Shown: positions 38,986-48,629 of the stretch, in pieces
Layout: every line of letters begins with the position of its first letter
Numbering within the stretch: position 1 is the stretch's first letter
Source: Candidatus Nitrosopelagicus sp.
GTDB lineage: Archaea > Thermoproteota > Nitrososphaeria > Nitrososphaerales > Nitrosopumilaceae
Length of the DNA: 64,000 bases
Assembly: GCA_028345095.1 (NCBI GenBank)
Contig: JAOMCQ010000003.1
Location: 1 to 64,000, forward strand
Reading direction: 5' to 3'
Translations under genes and position numbers: made by a program
The notes under the pieces: generated by a model
What the model was told of the DNA's origin: nothing
The model's input: only the letters and a program-made list of their open reading frames with translations
Databases searched by the model: none

Positions 38986-40509
38986 ATGCAAAAAACAGTA
39001 AAACCAATTAGAACTGGAGAAGAATACATAGAAAGTCTCAAAGGTAGAGATCTAAAAATTTACTTGTTTGGCGAATTAGTAAAAGAACCAGTTAGCCATC
39101 CAATGATTAGACCTTCAATTAATGCAGTAGCAAAAACATATGACCTTGCAGTCGAAGAAGAAGAACTTGCATTCCCTCAGTCTTCAATCTCTGGTGAAAG
39201 AGTAAATCGATTCTTACATATTGCTGAAAGCGCAGAAGATTTAGTTTTACAAAATAAAATGCAAAGAAAATTAGGACAACTCACTGGTACATGTTTCCAA
39301 AGATGTGTTGGTATGGATGCAATGAACTCACTTCATTCTACAACTTTTGAAATTGATGAAAAACACGGTACAAAATATCATCAGAGATTATTAGAATTTA
39401 TCAAAATGGTTCAACATGAAAACTTGGTAATTGGTGGAGCAATGACTGATGTTAAAGGTGATAGAAGTCTTGCACCTAGTGAACAAGAAGATCCTGATTT
39501 ATTTTTACATATTGTTGATAGAGATGATAAAGGCGTTTACGTCACTGGTGCTAAAGCACATCAAACTGGTACAATTAATTCACATTGGATGATTGTAATG
39601 CCTACTATGCGATTATTAGAAAATGACAAAGATTACGCAATTGTTGGGGCACTTCCAGTAGACGCACCTGGAATTACTTACATCTATGGAAGACAATCTT
39701 GTGATACTCGTAGTATGGAGCCGGGTGATATTGATGTTGGAAATTCTGAATTCGGCGGACAAGAAACTATGGTAATATTTGACCGTGTTTTCATACCAAA
39801 CGAAATGATCTTCATGGATGGTGAATATGAATTTGCATCTATGTTAGTTGAGAGATTTACTTGTTACCATAGAAGAAGTTATGTTTGTAAAACTGGTCTA
39901 GGTGATGTTTTAATTGGTGCGGCAGCAGCAATTGCGGAATATAATGGAGTTCCAAAAGTTTCACACATTAAAGATAAAATCATTGAAATGACACATCTTA
40001 ACGAATCAATCTATGCTGCAGGAATTGCTGCATCATATCAAGGTCACAAGATGAAATCTGGTGTATTTCTTAACGATGACATGCTTGCAAATGTATGTAA
40101 ACATAATGTTACTAGATTGCCATACGAATTAGCAAGACTTGCTCAAGATGTTGCTGGCGGAATACTAGTCACATTACCATCTGAAGCTGAATTTAGAAGC
40201 GCAGAAACTGGACCACTCTTGGAAAAATATCTCAAAGGTAAATCTGGAATTGAAGTTGAAAATAGAATGAGAATATTAAGATTAATTGAAAATATGACAA
40301 TGGGAAGAAATGCAGTTGGTTATCTAACTGAATCAATGCATGGTGCAGGTTCGCCACAGGCTCAAAGAATTCAAATTGCTCGTCAAATGCAATTAGGTTA
40401 CAAAAAGCAACTTGCAAAAAATTTGGCTAAAGTCAAAGAAGAACCTGAAGAAATGAAAGAAAATTCCGAATATTTTAAACGTGTATTCAAAATACCAGAA
40501 AAAAAATAA
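38986..40509 (+). CDS. abfD: 4-hydroxybutyryl-CoA dehydratase
   Basis: 507 aa; HpaB-fold; TGTCFQRCVGMDAMNSL, RPSINAVAKTYDLA, ERFTCYHRRSYVCKTGLGDVLIGAAA. Confidence 0.93.
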   Translation: MQKTVKPIRTGEEYIESLKGRDLKIYLFGELVKEPVSHPMIRPSINAVAKTYDLAVEEEELAFPQSSISGERVNRFLHIAESAEDLVLQNKMQRKLGQLTGTCFQRCVGMDAMNSLHSTTFEIDEKHGTKYHQRLLEFIKMVQHENLVIGGAMTDVKGDRSLAPSEQEDPDLFLHIVDRDDKGVYVTGAKAHQTGTINSHWMIVMPTMRLLENDKDYAIVGALPVDAPGITYIYGRQSCDTRSMEPGDIDVGNSEFGGQETMVIFDRVFIPNEMIFMDGEYEFASMLVERFTCYHRRSYVCKTGLGDVLIGAAAAIAEYNGVPKVSHIKDKIIEMTHLNESIYAAGIAASYQGHKMKSGVFLNDDMLANVCKHNVTRLPYELARLAQDVAGGILVTLPSEAEFRSAETGPLLEKYLKGKSGIEVENRMRILRLIENMTMGRNAVGYLTESMHGAGSPQAQRIQIARQMQLGYKKQLAKNLAKVKEEPEEMKENSEYFKRVFKIPEKK

Positions 40510-40511
40510 TT

Positions 40512-41240
40512 CTAAAGTTCTTTTTTATCGTCATCTACTGATTCATCTTTATCTGATGATTTAGCATACTCTGACTCTTTCTTTTCCTCAAAAACATTAT
40601 TTGAATCGTCATCTACTGATTCATCTTTATCTGATGATTTAGCATACTCTGACTCTTTCTTTTCCTCAAAAACATTATTTGAATCGTCATCTACTGATTC
40701 ATCATTTCTATATTGAAACTCAATTTTCTTCTTTTCTTTTCCTGCAAAATGTTTCACAATCATGACTCCAATTATGACTGCAATTATTATGTAATTGATT
40801 GGTGGTTGTAAAATTTGTGTTATGTATCCAACTTGTGGTACTACATACTCTACCTTTCCTAGATATTCTTTTTCTGTGATTGGATAATCTGTACCTGCAA
40901 TTGATGCAGGATTTGAATCTCCTTTGGTTCTCACTATCTTTTGAGCATCTGTTGACATGTCCAAACTAACTCTATGAACAATCACTCTCTCTTTTCCTTG
41001 CTCGTATAATTTTGGTGAATAAAATACAATTATGTCTCCTTTTTCGATATCTTCAAACGGTGTATTTCCTTCAACAACTATAACATCATAAACTTCTAAC
41101 GCTGGAATCATGCTTCCACTCGAAACAACATAAAATGGATTTGCAGTTCCAAAAACTGCTTGTAATCCTAACCAAATTACAGCAATTGCTACAACAATAA
41201 TCACTACATCTTTGATTAGACTTTTAGTTGAACTCCCCAA
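40512..41240 (-). CDS. Signal peptidase I (archaeal/ER type) with repeated acidic C-terminal tail
   Basis: VVSSGSMIPALEVYDVIVVEG Ser motif, RVIVHRV His motif; tail DESVDDDSNNVFEEKKESEYAKSSDK repeated. Confidence 0.9.
   Translation of the reverse strand: MGSSTKSLIKDVVIIVVAIAVIWLGLQAVFGTANPFYVVSSGSMIPALEVYDVIVVEGNTPFEDIEKGDIIVFYSPKLYEQGKERVIVHRVSLDMSTDAQKIVRTKGDSNPASIAGTDYPITEKEYLGKVEYVVPQVGYITQILQPPINYIIIAVIIGVMIVKHFAGKEKKKIEFQYRNDESVDDDSNNVFEEKKESEYAKSSDKDESVDDDSNNVFEEKKESEYAKSSDKDESVDDDKKEL
40529..40704 (-). repeat. Perfect 78-bp tandem repeat (2 full copies plus partial third) within the signal peptidase gene
   Basis: cgtcatctactgattcatctttatctgatgatttagcatactctgactctttcttttcctcaaaaacattatttgaat starts at 40529, 40607 and (partial) 40685. 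Confidence 0.93.
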
Positions 41241-41285
41241 ATTATGTATGCTCGAAAATTTACTAAGATAAATCTTATCGATTAT

Positions 41286-42077
41286 CTATACCAACTTATC
41301 TCCACAACTCTCACAAAATTTAGAGTCGGGTTTGTTATCAAAATTACAACTAGGACATCTTAAACCAGTTCCTACTTCGACAGTTTGTTCTACTTTCACA
41401 TCTGCTCTTTCAGATTTTCCTAAAAAAATAACTTCTCCTACAGTTCCAATTCTATTCCAACTTATGTTTATGTCATTTCCGCTTGAATCCGAAACAAGTA
41501 ATACTAATTCTTGATTTGAATCTACTCCAACTTGTTTTGCTTTTCCAATTCTTTTTGCACTCTCATCAAAAACATCCATACCAAAAATTGATCTAAATGT
41601 TCCACCACTAGGAATAGACTCTGCTGCAACTTGAGGTTCTACACTTTCTTGCTGAACTGGCGTATCAAAGCTTGAAAGACCTGTATTTTGTTGTTGCTCT
41701 ATTGGATTTGCTAATCCAACTTCTATTTGTTCGTCTGGTTTTCTAAATTCCCTATATTCTGCAATTGTTGCATCACATCCATTGCATAGGTATTTTCCTC
41801 TTTCAACTAAAACTAAATTCTCTGCAACTTCTTCATTTGGATTTTCAAATTCTATCTTTGGACTACCTTCAAACTCTTTTTCACATGTGTTACACGTATA
41901 TTTAGAAATTAATTCCGATTCTAATCTTCCAATAGGTGCTAAAAATAGATCTGGTCCGCCAAGATTTCCTTTACTTTGTTGCTCGTCAGTTACTCGCGCC
42001 ATTACAAATCCTCCTGAACCCCTAAGTTTTTTCAATCTAAGCTCTTCACTCATATCTCCATACGTGCAATACGTCAT
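41286..42077 (-). CDS. Zinc-ribbon protein with PRC-barrel-like segment
   Basis: C-terminal LRCPSCNFDNKPDSKFCESCGDKL; CNTC...CNGC; DVFDESAKRIGKAKQVGVDSNQELVLLVSD. Confidence 0.75.
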   Translation of the reverse strand: MTYCTYGDMSEELRLKKLRGSGGFVMARVTDEQQSKGNLGGPDLFLAPIGRLESELISKYTCNTCEKEFEGSPKIEFENPNEEVAENLVLVERGKYLCNGCDATIAEYREFRKPDEQIEVGLANPIEQQQNTGLSSFDTPVQQESVEPQVAAESIPSGGTFRSIFGMDVFDESAKRIGKAKQVGVDSNQELVLLVSDSSGNDINISWNRIGTVGEVIFLGKSERADVKVEQTVEVGTGLRCPSCNFDNKPDSKFCESCGDKLV

Positions 42078-42175
42078 TTAAGTATATTTTGAAAATTTTT
42101 CCATGAATTTGGCAACATGGTGTTATAATCACAAATACATTTTTAGATGTGAACTTTTGATAAAATTTGTTAATC

Positions 42176-42508
42176 ATGGCAATAACAGAAATAGATGATC
42201 CAAAATCATGGGAAACTGATGTTCTTAGTTCCGACAAACCCGTCTTTGTAGACTTTTGGGCTCAATGGTGTGGACCGTGTAGAATGGTTGGACCTGTTGT
42301 AGAAGAACTTGCTGGAGATTATGATGGCAAAGTTAACTTTGTAAAAGTTAATGTTGATAATGCACAAGAAATAGCACAAAAATATAATGTGTTTAGTATT
42401 CCAACACTATTACTTTTGAACAAAGGTGAAATCATAGCTCAACAAGTAGGCGCAGGTTCTAAAGAAGTATACCAAAACATGATAGATAGAGCACTCGAAA
42501 AAATTTAG
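42176..42508 (+). CDS. Thioredoxin
   Basis: FVDFWAQWCGPCRMVGPVVEEL, NVFSIPTLLLLNKGE; start at internal ATG of track ORF 42167-42508. Confidence 0.92.
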   Translation: MAITEIDDPKSWETDVLSSDKPVFVDFWAQWCGPCRMVGPVVEELAGDYDGKVNFVKVNVDNAQEIAQKYNVFSIPTLLLLNKGEIIAQQVGAGSKEVYQNMIDRALEKI

Positions 42509-42569
42509 GCTCTACTAATTTTTCTCTTTTTATTCTAAACTATTAATATTAGATTCTTCTCATTGAGTT

Positions 42570-43100
42570 ATGTCGCTAGGAGAAATTGATACATTAAATC
42601 TCACTTTTGATAAGTTATCTGCATTGTTTGATGAATCACAAGGATATTACGAATCTTTTCTAGATGCAAACAATTTGTATAAAGCAGGAAAACTATCTGA
42701 TAAGGAATTTTTTCAAAAATTAGGTGATTATACTGTAGCATACTCTGCATTGGAATTTTTAGCTATCAAATCACTAATGGAAATGAAAAAAACTCTTGAT
42801 AAAGTTGCATCTGGTGCAGGAGTAAGTGGTACACAATCTCCTGGACTAATGCCTGGAATGGGTCAACCTGGAACAATGCCTGGAATGAATGCTGGTCCTA
42901 GAGCAGGAACTGCAGAAAATCCTGTTGGCGGACCGCCTTCTGTAATGGGCACTCCTGAAGCATTTAGTCAACCTGGAACACTTCCTACTCCTGATCCTTC
43001 ATTACTTCCTCCAACACAAAGTGGTGGAAATTGCACTTCGTGTGGAGCCCAACTAAGACCTAATGCAAAGTTCTGCACAAAGTGTGGTTCAAAACAATGA
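42570..43100 (+). CDS. Zinc-ribbon protein with Pro/Gly/Met-rich linker
   Basis: GLMPGMGQPGTMPGMNAGP linker; CTSCGAQLRPNAKFCTKCGSKQ. Confidence 0.75.
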   Translation: MSLGEIDTLNLTFDKLSALFDESQGYYESFLDANNLYKAGKLSDKEFFQKLGDYTVAYSALEFLAIKSLMEMKKTLDKVASGAGVSGTQSPGLMPGMGQPGTMPGMNAGPRAGTAENPVGGPPSVMGTPEAFSQPGTLPTPDPSLLPPTQSGGNCTSCGAQLRPNAKFCTKCGSKQ

Positions 43101-43103
43101 TTC

Positions 43104-43466
43104 TTAATTTAGATTAACGCCACATTCTCTACAAAATTTTGCAGTTGTTGAATTTTTAGCACCGCAGTCTGCACAAAATTGTTCTTCTCCGGCTGAATCT
43201 GATTCTGCACTTCCATACATTCCAGAACCTAAAACTGCACCAGTTGGAACATAATTGTCATCATCTATAATTTCTACTGGCGCATAGTCTTTTTCTTCAA
43301 CGTATGTGTATAATCTTGGAATACTTTCTTCCTGTTTTGTAGGATCTGGAACCATATCTCCTAACCAAAATGAAAATCTCATTAAAGTAAGCTCTGGTGT
43401 TGAAAATGCCAGTGTATGTGCTGACATGTAATCATTCGCTGCCTGTTTTCCATTAAATACTTTCAT
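43104..43466 (-). CDS. Zinc-ribbon domain protein (start revised to exclude tRNA)
   Basis: CADCGAKNSTTAKFCRECGVNLN; ORF track start at 43541 lies inside tRNA-Ala; next in-frame Met is MKVFNGKQAANDYMS. Confidence 0.72.
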   Translation of the reverse strand: MKVFNGKQAANDYMSAHTLAFSTPELTLMRFSFWLGDMVPDPTKQEESIPRLYTYVEEKDYAPVEIIDDDNYVPTGAVLGSGMYGSAESDSAGEEQFCADCGAKNSTTAKFCRECGVNLN

Positions 43467-43507
43467 AACTAAATTATCATTTTTCACTGTATAATGTTTT
43501 CGTGAAG

Positions 43508-43579
43508 TGGACCGAGAGGGAATCGAACCCTCGACATCCACGTTGCGAACGTGGCGCTATACCCCTAAGCCATCGGCCC
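43508..43579 (-). tRNA. tRNA-Ala (anticodon CGC)
   Basis: Minus strand GGGCCGA...CCACG-TTCGCAA-CGTGG...GGGTTCGATTCCC...TCGGTCCA; acceptor has the G3-U70 alanine identity pair. Confidence 0.95.
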
Positions 43580-43651
43580 TAACAATTGCAATTTTTTACA
43601 ATGTATATTCATTTTTACTCTAGTAATGTACACAAAATTTAGGCAAACAAA

Positions 43652-45040
43652 ATGACTTACGATTTACTCATTACTAACTCACATGTAATGACTCAAAATA
43701 GCATGGTTGAAAAAAATCTTGTCATTGAAGATGGAAAAATCAAATTAATTACTAACGATAGTCCTGATTGTGATAAAAAAATTAATGGTTCTGGTTTAGT
43801 TAGTATTCCGGGTCTAATTGATACTCATGTTCACTATGGAGTTTATTCTCCAATTGACCAAGCTGCAATAAGTGAATCACATGCTGCTGCAATAGGTGGT
43901 GTTACAACAATGATGAGAATGTTCAGATTAAAGGGCTCCTACAAAGAATCTCTTAAAAAACATCTTTTGGCAAGTCAAAATTCACATTATATTGATTATA
44001 CTTTACATGCCTCCATTTTTGATGATACACAGATTGATGAAATGCAATATTGCACCGAAAACAAAATTATCTCATTTAAAATATACATGAATCTTGGTGG
44101 TGATGTTGGCCATGTATACATGGAAATGAATCCTGGAGAAGAAAAATTAATCTCTGCTGAAGTAAATGTCACAAATGAATTAGTTGAAAAAATTGTAAAA
44201 AACGCTGCATCCCTTAATTGTCCTGTATTAGTCCATGCAGAAGATTATCAAGATTGTGCATGTGGCATGAAAACACAAAAAGAAAAAAATAATGATGGAT
44301 TAAATGCTTGGTCTGAAAGCCGTTCTCCAGATTTCGAAGCAAAATCAATTCAAACAATTTGTGAATATGGAAGAAAGTATGACTGTAAAATTTACTTTGT
44401 ACACATTGGTTCAAAATTGGCATTAGATAAAATTAAAGAAGAAAAACAAAAAGGAACAAAAATTTTCGTTGAAACCTGTCCTCATTATCTAACATTATCA
44501 CATGAAACTCAAGATGGGTATCTTGCAAAAGTTATGCCTCCAATTAGAACAAAAAATGATATACAATCTGTATGGACTGCTTTACAAAATAATGAAATTG
44601 ATACGATAGGAACAGATCATGTTGCTAATCAATTGAAACTAAAACTTGGTGGTGATGACGTCTGGGGCGCTTTAGCAGGATTTCCTGGAATAGGAACATC
44701 ATTACCAATTTTACTTAGTGAAGGAATTAATAAAAATAAAATAAATTTGAATCAGTTAGTTAATCTAACAAGTACAAATGCTTCGAAAATTTTTGGTTTA
44801 TCTGGAAAAGGACATTTGGAAGTAGGATATGATGCCGACATAACGATGATTGATCTAAAAAAAGAAGCACAAGTTTCTCCTGAACTTTTTGGTGGATTTT
44901 CTGATTATCTTGTATATGATGGATGGAATTTGAAAGGTTGGCCAGTCAAAACAATTGTTAGAGGTACTGTTGTTGCTGAAGATTTTGAAGTAATTGCTAA
45001 ACCTGGATACGGTAATTTTGTACCGCGAGTATTAAGTTAA
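43652..45040 (+). CDS. Dihydroorotase/dihydropyrimidinase family amidohydrolase
   Basis: GLIDTHVHYG, VHAEDYQDC, TCPHYLTLS, TIGTDHVAN. Confidence 0.88.
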   Translation: MTYDLLITNSHVMTQNSMVEKNLVIEDGKIKLITNDSPDCDKKINGSGLVSIPGLIDTHVHYGVYSPIDQAAISESHAAAIGGVTTMMRMFRLKGSYKESLKKHLLASQNSHYIDYTLHASIFDDTQIDEMQYCTENKIISFKIYMNLGGDVGHVYMEMNPGEEKLISAEVNVTNELVEKIVKNAASLNCPVLVHAEDYQDCACGMKTQKEKNNDGLNAWSESRSPDFEAKSIQTICEYGRKYDCKIYFVHIGSKLALDKIKEEKQKGTKIFVETCPHYLTLSHETQDGYLAKVMPPIRTKNDIQSVWTALQNNEIDTIGTDHVANQLKLKLGGDDVWGALAGFPGIGTSLPILLSEGINKNKINLNQLVNLTSTNASKIFGLSGKGHLEVGYDADITMIDLKKEAQVSPELFGGFSDYLVYDGWNLKGWPVKTIVRGTVVAEDFEVIAKPGYGNFVPRVLS

Positions 45041-45709
45041 AATTTCAAATTTCCCATTTGCTTTTGCTTTGTAAATTATGTCTGGTTTCCTTGTAAAAAT
45101 ACCAACTTCTATTACTCCTGGGACATTGATTAATTTCTGTTGCAATATTTTTGGATTTTTTATAACTCCAAAATCACAATCTAGTATAATATTTCCATTT
45201 TCAGTAACAAACGGGTATCCTCTATCAAGTATTCTTAATTCAGGTTTACCGCCTAGATTTTCAATTTTTTTCCAAACAATTTGTCTTGCTAAAGGTTGGA
45301 TTTCCACTGGAACTATTCTGTTAAAATCTTTGACAAATTTTGAACTGTCTGCCATGATGATAACTTTTTTTGCAGCACTGATCAGTATGTTTTCCTTCAA
45401 TAGTGCGCCGCCTCCACCTTTTATCAAAAATTTATTTTTATCAATTTGATCTGCACCGTCAAATACTAAATCAATTTTATCAACTTGATCTGGCTCGATT
45501 AATTGTAATCCACCTTTTTCAGCAATTAATTTTATTTGCATTGATGTTGGTACACATTGAACTGAAATCTTTTTTGTTTTGATATATTTTGATAGTGATT
45601 TTACTAAAGCAGTTGCAGCACGTCCACTACCCAAACCTAAAACATAACCATCTTTTACATTTTTCAAAGCATCTAAAGATAATGCCTTGATGGCATCATC
45701 GAATGACAT
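45032..45709 (-). CDS. rpiA: Ribose-5-phosphate isomerase A
   Basis: VLGLGSGRAATALVKSL, DLVFDGADQIDKNKFLIKGGGGALLKENI. Confidence 0.94.
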   Translation of the reverse strand: MSFDDAIKALSLDALKNVKDGYVLGLGSGRAATALVKSLSKYIKTKKISVQCVPTSMQIKLIAEKGGLQLIEPDQVDKIDLVFDGADQIDKNKFLIKGGGGALLKENILISAAKKVIIMADSSKFVKDFNRIVPVEIQPLARQIVWKKIENLGGKPELRILDRGYPFVTENGNIILDCDFGVIKNPKILQQKLINVPGVIEVGIFTRKPDIIYKAKANGKFEILT

Positions 45710-46539
45710 TAATCGACCTCTGCTTGTTCAATTTTTGATAACGTTTTTAAAATTTTTGATTTTATCTCTTCGATATCATCATTCTCGTCATCAATTTCGG
45801 ACTCTTCTGGTATTTCTATTACTTGTGTAGAAATTTCATTTTGTATTGGTTTTACTGTTTGTTCTACTACTGATTGTGGTTTATCTTTGATGATTGGAAT
45901 GATTTCTTGCTTATCAATTTCTAAAGTTTCAATTTTTGGTTTCATTGGTGGCGGTGTAATGACATCACTATTCAATTGTGATAACATTTGATCGTATTTT
46001 GATTGTTTTATAGGATCTAGTTTTGGCAATGAAGTTAGAGTTGTAATTTCAAATTTCTTTGAACTTTTATTTACAAATTCTTCTATTGGTTTCTCAAATA
46101 CTGGTTTTGTTTTTTCCTTTATAGTTTCTTTAATTTGAGATGGTTTCTTTTCATTTGTCTTTGATGATACATCACTTTGTGACTGTGCAACTTGAATCTT
46201 TGATGTCAATTCATATAATCTTTGATCAAGTTGTGATAATTTCTGATCCATTAGTGTAATCAAACCGTCGCCTAATGGTCCCAAGTCTGGATGTTTACTT
46301 GCATTTTGTAATTTTTCAATCCTAGTGATTACTACGCCTAATTGATGTTGATATTTTAGTAGTAGTCTATCTTTTTGAATTTTTGTTAAATCTGTTTCAT
46401 TTTGATATAATCTAGCAATTGTTTTTGTTAGAATATCTTTTTCAATTTCTAATGCATGTAATTGACTTACAATTTGTGAATTTGAACCAATAGTTGGAGT
46501 TTGAAGTTTGTTATTTGATTTGAAAAATTGTTTCAACAT
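45709..46539 (-). CDS. Coiled-coil hypothetical protein with acidic tail
   Basis: 276 aa; helical N-terminal half, ESEIDDENDDIEEIKSKI tail. Confidence 0.6.
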   Translation of the reverse strand: MLKQFFKSNNKLQTPTIGSNSQIVSQLHALEIEKDILTKTIARLYQNETDLTKIQKDRLLLKYQHQLGVVITRIEKLQNASKHPDLGPLGDGLITLMDQKLSQLDQRLYELTSKIQVAQSQSDVSSKTNEKKPSQIKETIKEKTKPVFEKPIEEFVNKSSKKFEITTLTSLPKLDPIKQSKYDQMLSQLNSDVITPPPMKPKIETLEIDKQEIIPIIKDKPQSVVEQTVKPIQNEISTQVIEIPEESEIDDENDDIEEIKSKILKTLSKIEQAEVD

Positions 46540-46541
46540 GA

Positions 46542-46718
46542 TTATAATGCAGGTACGCTGCGTTTAATCCAATTATATTTTCTTCTCTTTGCATCTGGAT
46601 GTCCACAACTTGCACATCTATCTAGACGTCTATGAAATGCGTTATTTCCACATCTTCTACATCTGATATGTGTATGAGATTTGTTGTGCTTTCCCATTGA
46701 TGGTGTACCTCTAGTCAT
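46542..46718 (-). CDS. rpl37e: 50S ribosomal protein L37e (58 aa, absent from supplied ORF track)
   Basis: Minus-strand translation [58 protein letters not shown]; two CxxC pairs, L37e signature. Confidence 0.95.
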   Translation of the reverse strand: MTRGTPSMGKHNKSHTHIRCRRCGNNAFHRRLDRCASCGHPDAKRRKYNWIKRSVPAL

Positions 46719-46728
46719 TAGAGAACAC

Positions 46729-46959
46729 CTATTCTGCTGGAGGAGATATCATAACCACATTATCTCCACGAACTACAATGGATCCGAGACTTTTTGATTC
46801 ACCTTCAGAAGGGATTTCTTCTGATTGGTCTAGTAGCAGGTTCATATGTTGATCAAATCCTTGAAGTAAACCTGTGATGGTTTTACCACCTTTTAGCTTT
46901 ATCAGTACGTTCTTGTTGATACTTTCATCGAGTACTTTTACAGCCATATCTACGGACAT
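46729..46959 (-). CDS. Sm-like (LSm) archaeal protein
   Basis: [28 protein letters not shown] (Sm1) and [14 protein letters not shown] (Sm2). Confidence 0.94.
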   Translation of the reverse strand: MSVDMAVKVLDESINKNVLIKLKGGKTITGLLQGFDQHMNLLLDQSEEIPSEGESKSLGSIVVRGDNVVMISPPAE

Positions 46960-47028
46960 TTATTTCACTTATTGAATTCCATAATGAGGAGTATATTAAA
47001 CGTTCACTGGTGAATTTTTGGTTTTGTT

Positions 47029-47724
47029 TCAGTAAGTCAAGTTTGACTCTTTTGCAAGATTATTCACTACTTCCTTAATGATTTTCCTTCCTAACGTTGC
47101 TGATGATTTGGTTGGATCTCCCCAAACGCCATTTCCTGTTACTTTTGGAAATGATTTTTGTGCCAATTTGTTAATTTTTGAAATTTCTTTTTTTGACATT
47201 CCGTTTGTCTGAAAACCTTTTTTTGCCTTTTTCATATTGACTTTCTTTGAAATTGCTAGCATGAGTGAAGTCTCTACATTTCCTGCATGATCAAATTCTC
47301 TATTCATGTATTTCCAATATGAAAATATCATGATCTTTTGATTTTTCTTCTTTTTCATGTTAAATTTTTTCAGAGAATCCAAATTACCATAATGTCCATT
47401 TATGATTAGAATCCTAGAAATTCCATTTTTGACTAGTGATTCACAAATATCTTCTAAAGTTTTTGATAATGTAGATTTTTTTATACTTAAATTGAAAAAT
47501 GGAAAATGTTCATTTGAAATTCCATAGTTGATTGTAGGAAGCAAAATCCCATTAATTTTTTCTGATAATTTTATTGCAATTTCTGTCACAATATCTGAAT
47601 CTGTTGAAATTGGTAAATGTGGGCCGTGTTGTTCAATTGAACCAACTGGTATGATGGCAATCTGTTTCTTTTTTTTAATCACCTTTCTCAAATCAGGATC
47701 AAATTGATCACGAATAATCATCAA
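47029..47724 (-). CDS. Creatininase family protein
   Basis: AIIPVGSIEQHGPHLPISTDSDI, INGHYGNLDSL, HAGNVETSLML. Confidence 0.9.
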   Translation of the reverse strand: MMIIRDQFDPDLRKVIKKKKQIAIIPVGSIEQHGPHLPISTDSDIVTEIAIKLSEKINGILLPTINYGISNEHFPFFNLSIKKSTLSKTLEDICESLVKNGISRILIINGHYGNLDSLKKFNMKKKKNQKIMIFSYWKYMNREFDHAGNVETSLMLAISKKVNMKKAKKGFQTNGMSKKEISKINKLAQKSFPKVTGNGVWGDPTKSSATLGRKIIKEVVNNLAKESNLTY

Positions 47725-47725
47725 A

Positions 47726-48577
47726 TCACTTTGTATGTACTTTTCTCCATCTAACTTCTAATTTATCTGCTAGATGCATTTTTACTGCTTTTAACAAAAC
47801 TTCTGCCTCAAGTTTTTGTCCTGCTCGCTTTATTGACTCTAATGTATGTTCAGGTTTAACATCAAATGAATCTTGGAAAATTATTGGTCCTTGATCAAGA
47901 TTCTCTGTAACATAATGTGATGTTACTCCAATAATTTTTGTTCCTCTTTCATATGCTTGTGCGTATGCCATAGCACCTGGAAATGCAGGTAGTAATGATG
48001 GATGAATGTTAATTATTCTATTAGGATATCTCCAAACAAAATTTGGTGTCAATATTCTCATATATCTTGCTAAGGCAATTAAATCAACATCATATTTTTT
48101 ACAAACTTGAATAATTTTTGATTCAGCTTTATCTTGATTTTTTTCATTAATTATTACAAAAGGTAATTTTGCTTTTTTTGAAATTAATGCTAAAGTATTC
48201 TCCGTACCTATCACCACTACAATTTTTCCCTTTAGTTCTTTTCTTGTTTGTGCACGAATTAATGTTTGAAGACAGTGTGATTCCTTTGTTACAAAGACCG
48301 CTATATTTTTCTGTGAATTTGATTCATGATGTGTATTAACTTCCATGTGTAATTGCTTACCTAATTTTTCTAAATCAGAATCAAATCTCTTAACATCGAT
48401 CTTTTTTGTGAATGATGCTTCCAAATACATGCCAAAAAGACCTTTAATGACATTTTGATTGACTCTCTCTAGGTTACCTTTTCGTTCAAAAACAAAATTT
48501 GTAAAACTAGCTACAATTCCTTCCTTATCTTTTCCTACTACTGTAATTCCGATTAATGTTTTTTTCAATGCCGACAT
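47726..48577 (-). CDS. purU: Formyltetrahydrofolate deformylase
   Basis: N-terminal ACT-like ITVVGKDKEGIVASFTNFV; INIHPSLLPAFPGAMAYAQAYERGTKIIGVTSHYV. Confidence 0.9.
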   Translation of the reverse strand: MSALKKTLIGITVVGKDKEGIVASFTNFVFERKGNLERVNQNVIKGLFGMYLEASFTKKIDVKRFDSDLEKLGKQLHMEVNTHHESNSQKNIAVFVTKESHCLQTLIRAQTRKELKGKIVVVIGTENTLALISKKAKLPFVIINEKNQDKAESKIIQVCKKYDVDLIALARYMRILTPNFVWRYPNRIINIHPSLLPAFPGAMAYAQAYERGTKIIGVTSHYVTENLDQGPIIFQDSFDVKPEHTLESIKRAGQKLEAEVLLKAVKMHLADKLEVRWRKVHTK

Positions 48578-48629
48578 TGTTGTTTAATCTCATATATGCT
48601 TAAGGTATTTTGTAAATAAAATCGAATAA

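Noticed and set aside
40529-40704. Could the 78-bp repeats be a CRISPR-like array?
   Set aside because: Repeats are directly adjacent without spacers, are in frame (multiple of 3) and code for the signal peptidase tail; no cas genes present.
43467-43541. N-terminal extension MDVEGSIPSRSTSRKHYTV of the zinc-ribbon ORF
   Set aside because: Translation of the tRNA-Ala T-arm/acceptor; the gene start is better placed at 43466.
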